Under the pieces are notes generated by a model. It was not told the origin of the DNA and ran no database searches. It was given only the letters and a program-made list of their open reading frames with translations. A DNA stretch of 64,000 nucleotides from Halotia wernerae (GTDB lineage: Bacteria; Cyanobacteriota; Cyanobacteriia; Cyanobacteriales; Nostocaceae): positions 1-64,000 of the forward strand of contig JAYGHB010000103.1 in the NCBI GenBank assembly GCA_034931985.1, given 5' to 3'. The position numbers were made by a program, and so were the translations under genes. Every line of letters begins with the position of its first letter. The stretch's first letter is position 1. Below are positions 41,501-50,111 of this stretch, piece after piece.

Positions 41501-43120
41501 CTACAACAGTTACGGGAACAAGAAAAAACTCCCAATACAATTACCCACTTATGGAGTCTTACCCAATCACAAACTTTATCTTGGGAAACAACCCAAAATT
41601 TAGGTTTCTATAGTCTTGTTTACCTAGCACAAGCGATTGGACAACAACAGATAAGTGATGCGATTCAACTTTTTGCTATTGCTAATTATCTGCACGATAT
41701 CACAGGAAATGAAGAATTATATCCTGAAAAAACAACCATATCGGGTGCTTGTAAAGTAATTCCTCAAGAATATCCCAATATCAGTTGCCGTCTGGTTGAT
41801 ATTTTACTGCCTACATCAACAAGCGAAGATTTTATAGAGCAGTTATTGGCAGAATTAACAGCAAAATCAGAAGATTCAATAATTGCCTATCGGAATAATT
41901 ACCGCTGGGTACAAACATTTGAGCCGATTTCATTAGAAGCCGCTACCGAAGATAAAATTCGGTTGCAAAAAGGTGGAGTATACCTAATTACAGGCGGTAT
42001 GGGAGGTATTGGCTTAGTTTTGGCTGAATATTTGGCTAAAACTGTACAAGCCAAACTCGTTTTATTAGGACGTTCTCTGCCATCTGAAAACGACAAAATC
42101 AAACAATTAGAAGCATTAGGTGCAGAAGTATTGGTACTAGCTGCTGATGTTACTAATTATGAACAGATGCAGAGTGCGATCGCGCAATCTTTAGAACGCT
42201 TTGGTACAATTAACGGTGTCATCCATACTGCTGGTGTTGCTGGTGCTGGGATGATTCAACTCAAAACACCAGAAATTGCCGAAAGAGTTTTTGCACCCAA
42301 AATTCAAGGAACACTAACTCTAAATAATGTTCTGAAAAACATCAATTTAGACTTCTTAGTACTTTGCTCATCCTTAAGTGCAATTGAAGGAGGATTTGGA
42401 CAGGTAGATTATTGTGCTGCAAATACCTTTTTGGATGCCTTTGCTCATTGGAATACAGCAAAAAATAATCGATTTACAATTGCGATTAATTGGGATGCTT
42501 GGCAACAAGTTGGCATGGCTGTTAATACTATTGTTCCTGATGAAATCAAAAACTGGCGTGAAGAAAGTTTAAAAAATGCTATTCTGCCAGCAGAAGGAAC
42601 GGATTGTTTTAGCCGGATTTTGGCAACCTCTTTACCTCAAGTTATAGTTTCTACGCAAGATTTACAGGTAGGAATTGAGCAACTCAATCAATTAGCTTTA
42701 TCATTAGCTCAAAAGCCAATAAATTCTTGTCAAATATCTGCAAGTAGACATTCACGTACTCTGCAAGAAAATACTTATGCAGCTCCTAGCAATAAAATTG
42801 AAAAAACTATTGCCAATATCTGGGAAGAACTCATTGGAATTGAAAAAGTAGGGATTTATGATAACTTCTTTGAATTAGGTGGACATTCTTTACTGGCAGT
42901 CCAAACTATTTCTCGTCTCCGAGAAGCTTTTCAAGTCGAATTACCACTACGTACCCTTCTCTTTGATGCGCCAACAGTTAGCGAATTAGCTAATGTCATC
43001 GTCGAAAAACAACCACAATCAGAAGACCTTGATGAAATCGCAAAACTATTAGCAGAAGTAGAAAACCTATCCATTGAAGAACTCCAAAGACAAATAGTCC
43101 AACAATCACCAGTTAGTTAA
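38519..43120 (+). CDS. Type I PKS module KS-AT-KR-ACP
   Basis: A 1533-residue single-extension module. KS: TACSTSLVA (Cys182), ETHGTGTALGDP and KTNIGHLDAAAG. AT: FMFPGQGVQY and GHSIGEYVA (Ser630), with TSHAFHSQMM, the HAFH signature of malonyl-CoA selectivity. A structural segment precedes the KR (GGVYLITGGMGGIGLVLAEYL) with CSSLSAIEGG and DYCAANTF supplying the catalytic Ser and Tyr. The ACP carries Ser1457 (LGGHSLLAVQ). No dehydratase or enoylreductase is present, so it should add a C2 unit and leave a beta-hydroxyl, giving a statine-like unit after Thr if the order is collinear. A GGTGGA site precedes the ATG. Confidence 0.93.
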   Translation: MILDKNDENVMEHIAIIGMSGRFPGTKNIAEFWQNLCDGVEAISRFSDEELIAAGVDPSLLNNPNYIKAGAVLEDIDLFDAGFFGFNPKEAKMTDPQHRLFLECAWEALENAGYDAQRCESRIGVYAGASLNNYLPFKLNIDQIGSAHSFQKLIGNDKDFLSTRVSYKLNLTGPSLTIQTACSTSLVATALACQNLLNYQCDMALTGGASIRVPQKTGYLHQEGGILSPDGHCRAFDAKAKGTIIGNGVGVTLLKRLSDAIADGDHIYAVIKGSAINNDGSSKVGYTAPSVNGQAEAIAEAIALADVEPETISYIETHGTGTALGDPIEIAALTNVFRAETEKTGFCAIGSIKTNIGHLDAAAGVTGLIKTALALQHKLIPPSLNFEQPNPEIDFANSPFYVNTKLTQWNITSTPRRAGVSSLGIGGTNAHVILEEAPSVTRVEKQKRDYQLLVLSAKTDSALETATKNLAQHLRLYPELNLANVAYTLQIGRGVFNYRRVVVCQSTQEAINALESIDPQQVLTHFEEPTQRSITFMFPGQGVQYVGMGKQLYQTEPIFREQVDHCCLLLKPHLGLDLRSVIYPHESEKQVAEQLKQTSLAQPVLFVIEYALAQLWMSWGILPQAMIGHSIGEYVAACLAGVMSLEDALTLVAVRGRLMQQMSTGAMLSVSASAAEVKTFLNEDLALAASNAPSLCVVSGSYDAVDKIAEKLTGKGIECRSLHTSHAFHSQMMEAMLEPFIAELKKVKLNPPQIPFISNLTGTWISAPEATSPDYWAQHLRQTVQFSDGLSVLLQESEQLRCAPSDRILLEVGPGRTLCTLVKQHTQQAAGQVVLPSLRHPQEEKSDVNFLLNILGRLWLAGVEINWSSFYTHEPRYRVPLPTYPFERQRYWIEPEIQTQVVDQVDSKQGKKPNISDWFYIPSWKRVPLVKTKDITSGYSLIFVDEYGVGSQLAQRLQQLGQDVITVKIGKKFDQLDSNTYAINPAQADDYQNLLQQLREQEKTPNTITHLWSLTQSQTLSWETTQNLGFYSLVYLAQAIGQQQISDAIQLFAIANYLHDITGNEELYPEKTTISGACKVIPQEYPNISCRLVDILLPTSTSEDFIEQLLAELTAKSEDSIIAYRNNYRWVQTFEPISLEAATEDKIRLQKGGVYLITGGMGGIGLVLAEYLAKTVQAKLVLLGRSLPSENDKIKQLEALGAEVLVLAADVTNYEQMQSAIAQSLERFGTINGVIHTAGVAGAGMIQLKTPEIAERVFAPKIQGTLTLNNVLKNINLDFLVLCSSLSAIEGGFGQVDYCAANTFLDAFAHWNTAKNNRFTIAINWDAWQQVGMAVNTIVPDEIKNWREESLKNAILPAEGTDCFSRILATSLPQVIVSTQDLQVGIEQLNQLALSLAQKPINSCQISASRHSRTLQENTYAAPSNKIEKTIANIWEELIGIEKVGIYDNFFELGGHSLLAVQTISRLREAFQVELPLRTLLFDAPTVSELANVIVEKQPQSEDLDEIAKLLAEVENLSIEELQRQIVQQSPVS

Positions 43121-43212
43121 ATCAACTTTAATTTTGTATCTCCTTCTTTGCGTCTATACTCCTACCCTGCGGGAAGCCGCTACGCGTCTATGCGCGAAAC
43201 TTTCATAAAAAT

Positions 43213-44301
43213 ATGGAATTCAGCATCCTCTACTTTTCCGGCGATGGCTCAACAACCGAATCAGAGAAATATAAACTCTTGATAGAAACAGCTAAACTTG
43301 CCGATAAAAACGGTTTCACAGCAGTATGGACTCCCGAACGCCATTTTCATCCTTTTGGGGGTTTATATCCAAATCCCTCGGTAATTAGTGCAGCTTTAGC
43401 AATGGTGACAGAGAAAATTCAACTCAGATCAGGTAGTATTGTAATGCCATTACAACATCCTGTCAGAGTAGCCGAAGAATGGGCTGTAGTTGATAATTTA
43501 TCTGGTGGTAGAGTTGGACTTTCTTTTGCACCGGGTTGGCACGCCGATGATTTTTTATTACGTCCAGAAAATTACGCTGAACGTAAAGAAGTTATGTGGC
43601 GTGACATCGAAGTTTTACAAAAACTTTGGCACGGTGAAGAAATTGAATTTGTTAATGGCTCAGGCAATAAAGTTCAGATAAAAACATTTCCCCGTCCACT
43701 ACAATCTCAAGTACCTATATGGATTACTTGCCAAGCTGACAGTACGTTTATTGGTGCAGGTAAAATAGGTGCTAATGTTTTAACCTCTTTGTTGTATGCC
43801 ACTATTGATGATTTAGCTCAACAAATCTCTCTTTATCGTCGTACTTTGGATCAGCATGGCCATGATCCAAAAAGTTGTAAAGTGTCTTTGATGATGCATA
43901 CTTATATAGAAGATAATGAACAATTAGTGAAGCAACAAGTAAAGCAGCCTTTTTGTAATTATCTCAAAACTCATTTTGGCTTAGTTGAAAACTTAGCTAA
44001 ACGCATTAATTTTCAATTCAATCCCGAAAGCTTTACAGAAGAAGACAGACAACAACTTTTAGAATTTGCTTTTGAGCGATATTTTCAACAAGGAAGAGTG
44101 CTAATTGGTACGCCAGAAAGTTGTCGTCAAACAATTGCACGTCTGAAAGAAATTGGCGTAGATGAAATAGCTTGTCTCGTTGATTTTGGTCTAGAGTTTG
44201 ATACAGTGATGACAAGCTTAAATAAGCTAACAGACTTTAAGCAAAACTATCAGCTAAGAAAAGACACAAGTAAATATTCAACTTTAAGTTTATTTGGGTG
44301 A
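43213..44301 (+). CDS. MupA/Atu3671-type FMN-dependent luciferase-like monooxygenase
   Basis: A 362-residue protein of the luciferase-like subfamily tied to natural-product genes: SILYFSGDG at the start, FTAVWTPERHFHPFGGLYPNPSV, QLRSGSIVMPLQHPVRVAEEWAVVDNLSGGRVGLSFAPGWH, and later QVPIWITCQADSTFIGAGKIGANVLTSLLY. In many clusters this domain is fused within NRPS/PKS proteins; here it is free-standing. It probably uses FMNH2 and oxygen to oxidise a carrier-bound intermediate, hydroxylation of a carbon or nitrogen being the usual proposals. It sits between the PKS module and the Ser module, seven bases before the next gene's GTG. Confidence 0.9.
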   Translation: MEFSILYFSGDGSTTESEKYKLLIETAKLADKNGFTAVWTPERHFHPFGGLYPNPSVISAALAMVTEKIQLRSGSIVMPLQHPVRVAEEWAVVDNLSGGRVGLSFAPGWHADDFLLRPENYAERKEVMWRDIEVLQKLWHGEEIEFVNGSGNKVQIKTFPRPLQSQVPIWITCQADSTFIGAGKIGANVLTSLLYATIDDLAQQISLYRRTLDQHGHDPKSCKVSLMMHTYIEDNEQLVKQQVKQPFCNYLKTHFGLVENLAKRINFQFNPESFTEEDRQQLLEFAFERYFQQGRVLIGTPESCRQTIARLKEIGVDEIACLVDFGLEFDTVMTSLNKLTDFKQNYQLRKDTSKYSTLSLFG

Positions 44302-44307
44302 TTAGTT

Positions 44308-47300
44308 GTGAAAGATATTAATGAAAGAATTGCTGCCTTATCTCCCGAACAAAGAGCATTGTTTGAAATGCGGCTAAAACAGAAAAACTTACAAGTTAAA
44401 AAATCAACATCAATTTCTCAAAGAACAGCATCAGATATTTTATATTTATCATTAAGTCAAGAGAGGTTGTGGCTGCTTCATCAGCTACAGCCAGATACAC
44501 CTTTATATAATGAATCTAGTCTATTGCGTCTTACAGGTATTCTCAACACTCTAGCTTTAGAAAAAAGTATTAATGAAATTATTAAAAGGCATGAAATTCT
44601 CCGCACTAGCTTTCAGATTATAGATGAGCAAACTTTACAAGTAATTGCTCCCAACCTCACATTTACGCTGACAACTATAGAATTACCAATATATTCAGAA
44701 GCAAAAGTAGACCAGATTGTCACAGAAAATGCCCGTCAACCTTTTGACCTGAGCCAAGCGCCACTGTTTCGAGGTATGCTAATTCGTCTGAGTGAGCAAG
44801 AATATCTTCTCTTACTCACTAAGCATCACATTATTTCTGATGGTTGGTCATGGCAAATCTTTTATCGAGAGTTAGCAACACTATATCAAGGTTTCTGTCA
44901 GGATAATCTAGCAACATTGCCAGAATTACCAATTCAGTATGCAGACTTTGCACTGTGGCAAAGACAATATTTAAATGATAAATCGCACCAGCTGACATAC
45001 TGGAAGCAGCAACTCAAAGATGCGCCGCCAATTCTCAACTTACCAACAGATTATCCCCGTCCTGCACAACAAAGCTTCCAAGGTGCGCGTGCAACTATTA
45101 TAATTCCACAAGCGATCGCAGATGCACTCAAGTCTTTAAGTCAACAGGAAGGCGTTACCCTGTTTATGGTACTGCTTGCAGCATTTAAAACCTTGCTTTA
45201 CCGTTACACAGGACAGACAGACTTATTAGTTGGGACTCCCGTTGCTAATCGCACTCACAGCGAAATTGAAAATTTACTCGGATGCTTTGTTAACACTTTA
45301 GTTCTCCGCACTGATGTATCTGGAGAACCAAGTTTTAGAGAGTTGGTGAAACGAGTGCGTGACACAGCCTTAGCAGCCTACACTCATCAAGACTTTCCCT
45401 TTGAACAGCTAGTACAAGAACTACAACCGGAACGGACATTAAGTCACACTCCTTTATTTCAGGTTATGTTTGTCTTCCAAGATGCGCCAATGTTAGCCCT
45501 ACAACTGCCGAATTTAACGTTGGCTCCTTTAATGATAGACAACGGGACTGCTAAGTTTGATTTGACATTGTATGTAGAAGATACCAAGCAAGGGCTAATC
45601 GGATTTTTGGAATACAACAACGAGTTGTTCCATGCTGACACCATTAACAGGATGGTGGGACATTTTCAAACTTTATTAGAGAGTATAGTTGCTAATTGCG
45701 ATAGCTTCCAGCGGGGCGAAGCACATCGCTCTATTTATAAGTTGCCATTATTAACACCCACTGAGCAACATCAGTTATTAGTAGAATTTAATCAAAACAC
45801 CTTAAAAATATCTCATGGACAGCTTGAACAATGCCTGCATCATTTGATTGAAGAACAGGTAGAAAAGACACCTGATGCTATTGCAGTAGTCTTTGCGGAT
45901 GAAAAACTTACTTATCGAGAATTAAATAATCGTGCCAATCAATTAGCACATTACTTACAGCTATTTGGAGTCAAAGCAGAGGAGCGTGTTTGCATTTGTC
46001 TAGAACGCTCCTTAGAAATGGTAGTAGGATTGTTGGGAATATTAAAAGCTGGTGGTGTTTATGTTCCAATAGATCCTAGTTATCCTCTAGAGCGTTTAGT
46101 CTTCCTTTTAGAAGATTCTCAAGCGCCACTATTATTAACACAGCAAGAAATATTAACCAAACTGCCAACATATCAAGGCCAAGCTATCTGCTTAGATACT
46201 GATTGGGAAAACATAGCACAATACAGTAAAGATAACCCAAATACCAAAATCACATCTGATAATTTGGCTTACATCATTTATACTTCTGGTTCTACAGGAA
46301 AACCAAAAGGAGCAATGAACACGCACCAGGGGATTTGTAATCGTCTCCTCTGGATGCAACAAGCCTATCAACTAACAGCAATTGATACTGTACTTCAGAA
46401 AACTCCTTTTAGTTTTGATGTATCAGTATGGGAATTTTTCTGGACTCTCATCACAGGCGCTCGTCTGGTAATTGCAAAACCAGAAGGACATAAAGATAGC
46501 GTATATTTAGTCAACTTAATTGCTGAAAAAAGTATTACGACTCTGCATTTTGTACCTTCAATGCTTCAAGTGTTCTTAGAAACACCGGGAGTAGAAAAAA
46601 TAAAATCTCTCACGCGGTTTATTTGTAGCGGTGAAGCTTTACCTTTTGCACTTCAGCAACGCTTTTTTGATATTTTAGATGCCGAACTACATAATCTTTA
46701 TGGCCCCACAGAAGCCGCGATTGATGTTACCTTCTGGAAGTGTCAAGAAGAAAGTGATAAATCCATAGTTCCAATTGGTCGCCCCATCGCCAACACCCAA
46801 ATTTATTTATTAGATTCTCATCTGCAACCAGTACCTATTGGTGTTTCTGGAGAATTGCATATTGGTGGGGTTGGAGTAGCTAGAGGATATTTAAATCGCC
46901 CAGATTTGACAGATGAAAAATTTATTCCCAATCCTTTTAGTAATCAACCAGAAAGTCGCCTTTACAAAACTGGAGATTTAGCTCGATATTTACCAGATGG
47001 CAACATTGAATATTTAGGAAGAATAGATCATCAAGTGAAAATCCGAGGTTTTCGGATTGAGTTGGGAGAGATTGAAACAGTATTGTGCCAACATCTGGCT
47101 GTGCGGGAAGCTGTTGTCGTGCAGGAAAATCAATCTCTTGTGGCTTATGTCGTTTTTCATCAAAACACTGCACATTCTATTAATGAACTACGAAATTACC
47201 TACAGCAACACTTGCCAGAATACATGATTCCTTCTACCTTTATGCTGCTAGATAGTTTACCGTTAACACCTAATGGCAAAGTAGACCGTAGGGCATTACC

Positions 47301-49056
47301 CACACCAGAGCAAACTCGCCCTGAATTAAAACAAACATTTGTTGCTCCTCGTAACCCTACTGAGGAAATTTTGGCAGGAATTTGGATAAAAATTCTGGGA
47401 ATAGAACAACTAGGTATTCACGACAACTTTTTTGATTTAGGTGGACATTCTTTATTAGCTACGCAGGTAATTTCCCAAGTACGAAAAGCTTTTGGGTTAG
47501 AAATACCACTACGTGATTTATTTGCATCACCCACAGTAGCTGAACTTGCCAAACATATAGAGATGCTAATAAAGGCTAAACTTGAATCAAATTCAGTCCC
47601 TTCTTTAGAACCTGTTGACCGAAATCAAGAATTACCACTGTCTTTTTCTCAACAAAGATTGTGGTTCCTTCATCAATTAGACCCCGACTCAACAGCCTAC
47701 AATGGCTCTGACTTGGTGCAGCTGCAAGGGACACTGAACGTAGCAGCACTAGAGGAAAGCATTAACGAAATTGTCCGGCGACATGAAGTTTTACGGACGT
47801 GCTTTGCAATTGTTGAGGGGCGACCAATTCAGAAGATTATTTCTGAATTGAGAATACCTGTACCAATCGTAGATTTACAGCATTTACAAATAATTGAAAT
47901 AGAACAAGAAGTGCAAAGGCTAGAAGCAGAAAATGCCCAGCAGCCATTTGATTTATCACAAGTACCGTTGCTGCGATTGGTGCTTTTGCGTCTCACTCAA
48001 GAAGAACACATCTTGTTAGTCACAATGCACCATATTATCTCTGATGCTTGGTCAGCAGGAGTGTTTATCAGCGAGGTGTCAGCACTTTACGAAGCTTTTG
48101 TAACTGGTAAACCTTCTCTGCTACCGCAGTTACTAATTCAATATGCGGATTATGCAGTATGGCTACAAAAATATTTACAAGAAGAAAGACTTTCAACTCA
48201 ATTAACCTACTGGAAACAACAGTTAGAAAATGCCAAAACAATCTTAGAATTACCCACAGATAAACCGCGTACCCAATTACAAACTTCTTTAGGAGAAAAA
48301 CACTCGTTCACTCTTTCTTCTACACTATCTCATAATCTCAAATCTCTCAGTCAGCGAGAAGGTGTCACTTTATTTATGACCCTGTTGACTGCTTTTAACA
48401 CCTTGCTTTATTACTATACCAATCAAGAAGATATCCTTGTTGGTTCCCCAATTGCTAACCGTAACCGCAGTGAATTAGAAGGATTAATTGGCTTTTTTGT
48501 CAACACTCTATTATTACGCACTAATCTTGCTCATAACCCCAGCTTTCAAAAGTTACTACAACAAGTCAGAGAAACAGCTTTAGGAGCTTACGCTCACCAA
48601 GATTTACCATTCGAGAAATTAGTAGCCGAACTACAACCGGAGCGCAATTTAAATCATTCACCACTATTTCAAGTATGGTTTGTCCTACAAAACGCGCCAA
48701 AATCAATTCTGGAATTAGAGGGGCTTAACCTGAGTATTTTAGAAAGTGAAAGTGGCATGGTTCGCCATGATTTAAAGCTGCAATTAACAGAAACATTAGA
48801 GGGATTACAAGGCTTTTTTGAATATAAAACTGATTTATTTCAAGCTACTACTATTGCTCGTATGTCAGTTGTTTTAGAAGCACTACTAACAATAGTTGTG
48901 GAACAACCCAATCTGCCACTCGACCAGTTAGTAAAACTATTACAAGTAGCAGAAAAACAACAGCAAATGAGCCAAAATCAAGAATTACAACAAGCCCGAA
49001 TTCAGAAGTTAGGCAAAATTGAACGCAAGGCGATCGCTGGTGAAATTGAAGCATAA
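44308..49056 (+). CDS. NRPS C-A(Ser)-PCP-C
   Basis: A 1582-residue NRPS. First C domain about 50-480 (HHIISDGWS, His near 173); A domain about 500-1000; PCP Ser near 1048 (LGGHSLLATQ); second C domain from about 1105 with HHIISDAWS near 1241 (Gly replaced by Ala). Pocket residues from FSFDVSVWEFF, TTLHFVPSML, FICSGEAL and NLYGPTEAAIDVT give D-V-W-H-I-S-L-I-D, the serine code. The protein ends after the second C domain with a short charged tail (QKLGKIERKAIAGEIEA), leaving that C domain to work with the Asp module of the protein at 50112. The start is GTG. A GC-rich repeat insert (45699-45733) lies in the C-A linker. Confidence 0.92.
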   Translation: MKDINERIAALSPEQRALFEMRLKQKNLQVKKSTSISQRTASDILYLSLSQERLWLLHQLQPDTPLYNESSLLRLTGILNTLALEKSINEIIKRHEILRTSFQIIDEQTLQVIAPNLTFTLTTIELPIYSEAKVDQIVTENARQPFDLSQAPLFRGMLIRLSEQEYLLLLTKHHIISDGWSWQIFYRELATLYQGFCQDNLATLPELPIQYADFALWQRQYLNDKSHQLTYWKQQLKDAPPILNLPTDYPRPAQQSFQGARATIIIPQAIADALKSLSQQEGVTLFMVLLAAFKTLLYRYTGQTDLLVGTPVANRTHSEIENLLGCFVNTLVLRTDVSGEPSFRELVKRVRDTALAAYTHQDFPFEQLVQELQPERTLSHTPLFQVMFVFQDAPMLALQLPNLTLAPLMIDNGTAKFDLTLYVEDTKQGLIGFLEYNNELFHADTINRMVGHFQTLLESIVANCDSFQRGEAHRSIYKLPLLTPTEQHQLLVEFNQNTLKISHGQLEQCLHHLIEEQVEKTPDAIAVVFADEKLTYRELNNRANQLAHYLQLFGVKAEERVCICLERSLEMVVGLLGILKAGGVYVPIDPSYPLERLVFLLEDSQAPLLLTQQEILTKLPTYQGQAICLDTDWENIAQYSKDNPNTKITSDNLAYIIYTSGSTGKPKGAMNTHQGICNRLLWMQQAYQLTAIDTVLQKTPFSFDVSVWEFFWTLITGARLVIAKPEGHKDSVYLVNLIAEKSITTLHFVPSMLQVFLETPGVEKIKSLTRFICSGEALPFALQQRFFDILDAELHNLYGPTEAAIDVTFWKCQEESDKSIVPIGRPIANTQIYLLDSHLQPVPIGVSGELHIGGVGVARGYLNRPDLTDEKFIPNPFSNQPESRLYKTGDLARYLPDGNIEYLGRIDHQVKIRGFRIELGEIETVLCQHLAVREAVVVQENQSLVAYVVFHQNTAHSINELRNYLQQHLPEYMIPSTFMLLDSLPLTPNGKVDRRALPTPEQTRPELKQTFVAPRNPTEEILAGIWIKILGIEQLGIHDNFFDLGGHSLLATQVISQVRKAFGLEIPLRDLFASPTVAELAKHIEMLIKAKLESNSVPSLEPVDRNQELPLSFSQQRLWFLHQLDPDSTAYNGSDLVQLQGTLNVAALEESINEIVRRHEVLRTCFAIVEGRPIQKIISELRIPVPIVDLQHLQIIEIEQEVQRLEAENAQQPFDLSQVPLLRLVLLRLTQEEHILLVTMHHIISDAWSAGVFISEVSALYEAFVTGKPSLLPQLLIQYADYAVWLQKYLQEERLSTQLTYWKQQLENAKTILELPTDKPRTQLQTSLGEKHSFTLSSTLSHNLKSLSQREGVTLFMTLLTAFNTLLYYYTNQEDILVGSPIANRNRSELEGLIGFFVNTLLLRTNLAHNPSFQKLLQQVRETALGAYAHQDLPFEKLVAELQPERNLNHSPLFQVWFVLQNAPKSILELEGLNLSILESESGMVRHDLKLQLTETLEGLQGFFEYKTDLFQATTIARMSVVLEALLTIVVEQPNLPLDQLVKLLQVAEKQQQMSQNQELQQARIQKLGKIERKAIAGEIEA

Positions 49057-49070
49057 TTAGATACAAAACA

Positions 49071-50081
49071 ATGAATCTAAAATCATTCACAAGAAAATCA
49101 ATCACAGTCTCTTCAGTAAATTTGGTGAAAACCAATTTATTAGAGTCAGATCAACATCTACCTCTCGTTATTCAACCTGCTATCGATGGCGTTAATTTAG
49201 TCAGTTGGGCAAGCAGTAATCGTGATTGGATAGAAAAACAATTAATTCAATATGGTGGGTTACTGTTTCGCAATTTCCAAATTAATACCCATAGCGAATT
49301 TGCCAATTTCATGCAGGTTGTAGCAGGAGAATTAATTGAATATTCTTATCGTTCAACTTCGCGCAGTCAAGTTGATGGTAAGATATACACATCAACAGAA
49401 TATCCTCCTGATCAATCAATTCCTTTACATAATGAAATGGCCTATTCTCTTAATTGGCCAATGAAAATTGCCTTCTTTTGTGTAAAGGCAGCAGAGCAAG
49501 GTGGAGAAACACCAATTGCTGATAGCCGTAAAGTATTTCAACGTATAGATCCAAAAATCAAAGAGCAATTGATTCAAAAAAAGATTATGTATGTCCGTAA
49601 TTACGGACAAGGGATTGATTTATCTTGGGAAACTGTATTTCAAACTAACGATAAAGCCGAAGTCGAAACTTATTGCCAATCTGCTGGTATTGAGTTTACA
49701 TGGTTAGACGGAAATAGACTTAGAACTAGCCAAGTTTGTCAAGCTGTTGCTACCCATCCTCGAACTGGTGATTCAATTTGGTTTAATCAAGCACATTTAT
49801 TTCATATCTCAAGCTTAAAAGCTGAAGTCCGCCAATCTTTACTTACTATACTAAAGGCCGAGGAATTACCACGCAATGCTTATTATGGAGATGGTTCAGA
49901 AATTGAATCATCAATGTTAGAAGAAATTCAACAAAATTATGAGCAAGAAACAGTAACATTCTCTTGGCAAGAAGGGGATATTTTACTGCTAGATAATATG
50001 CTAGCTGCTCATGGGCGTAAGCCATTTACAGGCGCGAGAAAAGTTTTGGTAGGTATGGCCGAACCTTATACAGGTCAATAA
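49071..50081 (+). CDS. SyrP-like TauD dioxygenase, probable aspartate beta-hydroxylase
   Basis: A 336-residue Fe(II)/2-oxoglutarate dioxygenase with the SyrP-type motif PLHNEMAY (His120, Glu122), distal His314 in AAHGRKPF and Arg323 in GARKVLVGM. SyrP hydroxylates carrier-bound Asp in syringomycin assembly, and its relatives make the beta-hydroxyaspartate of many siderophores. The immediate downstream NRPS carries an Asp-type adenylation domain preceded by a condensation-like domain without catalytic His, the arrangement of hydroxylase-recruiting interface domains. Product prediction, beta-hydroxyaspartyl carrier, is therefore well supported by context, though stereochemistry is unknown. Confidence 0.87.
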   Translation: MNLKSFTRKSITVSSVNLVKTNLLESDQHLPLVIQPAIDGVNLVSWASSNRDWIEKQLIQYGGLLFRNFQINTHSEFANFMQVVAGELIEYSYRSTSRSQVDGKIYTSTEYPPDQSIPLHNEMAYSLNWPMKIAFFCVKAAEQGGETPIADSRKVFQRIDPKIKEQLIQKKIMYVRNYGQGIDLSWETVFQTNDKAEVETYCQSAGIEFTWLDGNRLRTSQVCQAVATHPRTGDSIWFNQAHLFHISSLKAEVRQSLLTILKAEELPRNAYYGDGSEIESSMLEEIQQNYEQETVTFSWQEGDILLLDNMLAAHGRKPFTGARKVLVGMAEPYTGQ

Positions 50082-50111
50082 TTGAAATATATCTAAGTAC
50101 ATCGAATAATT

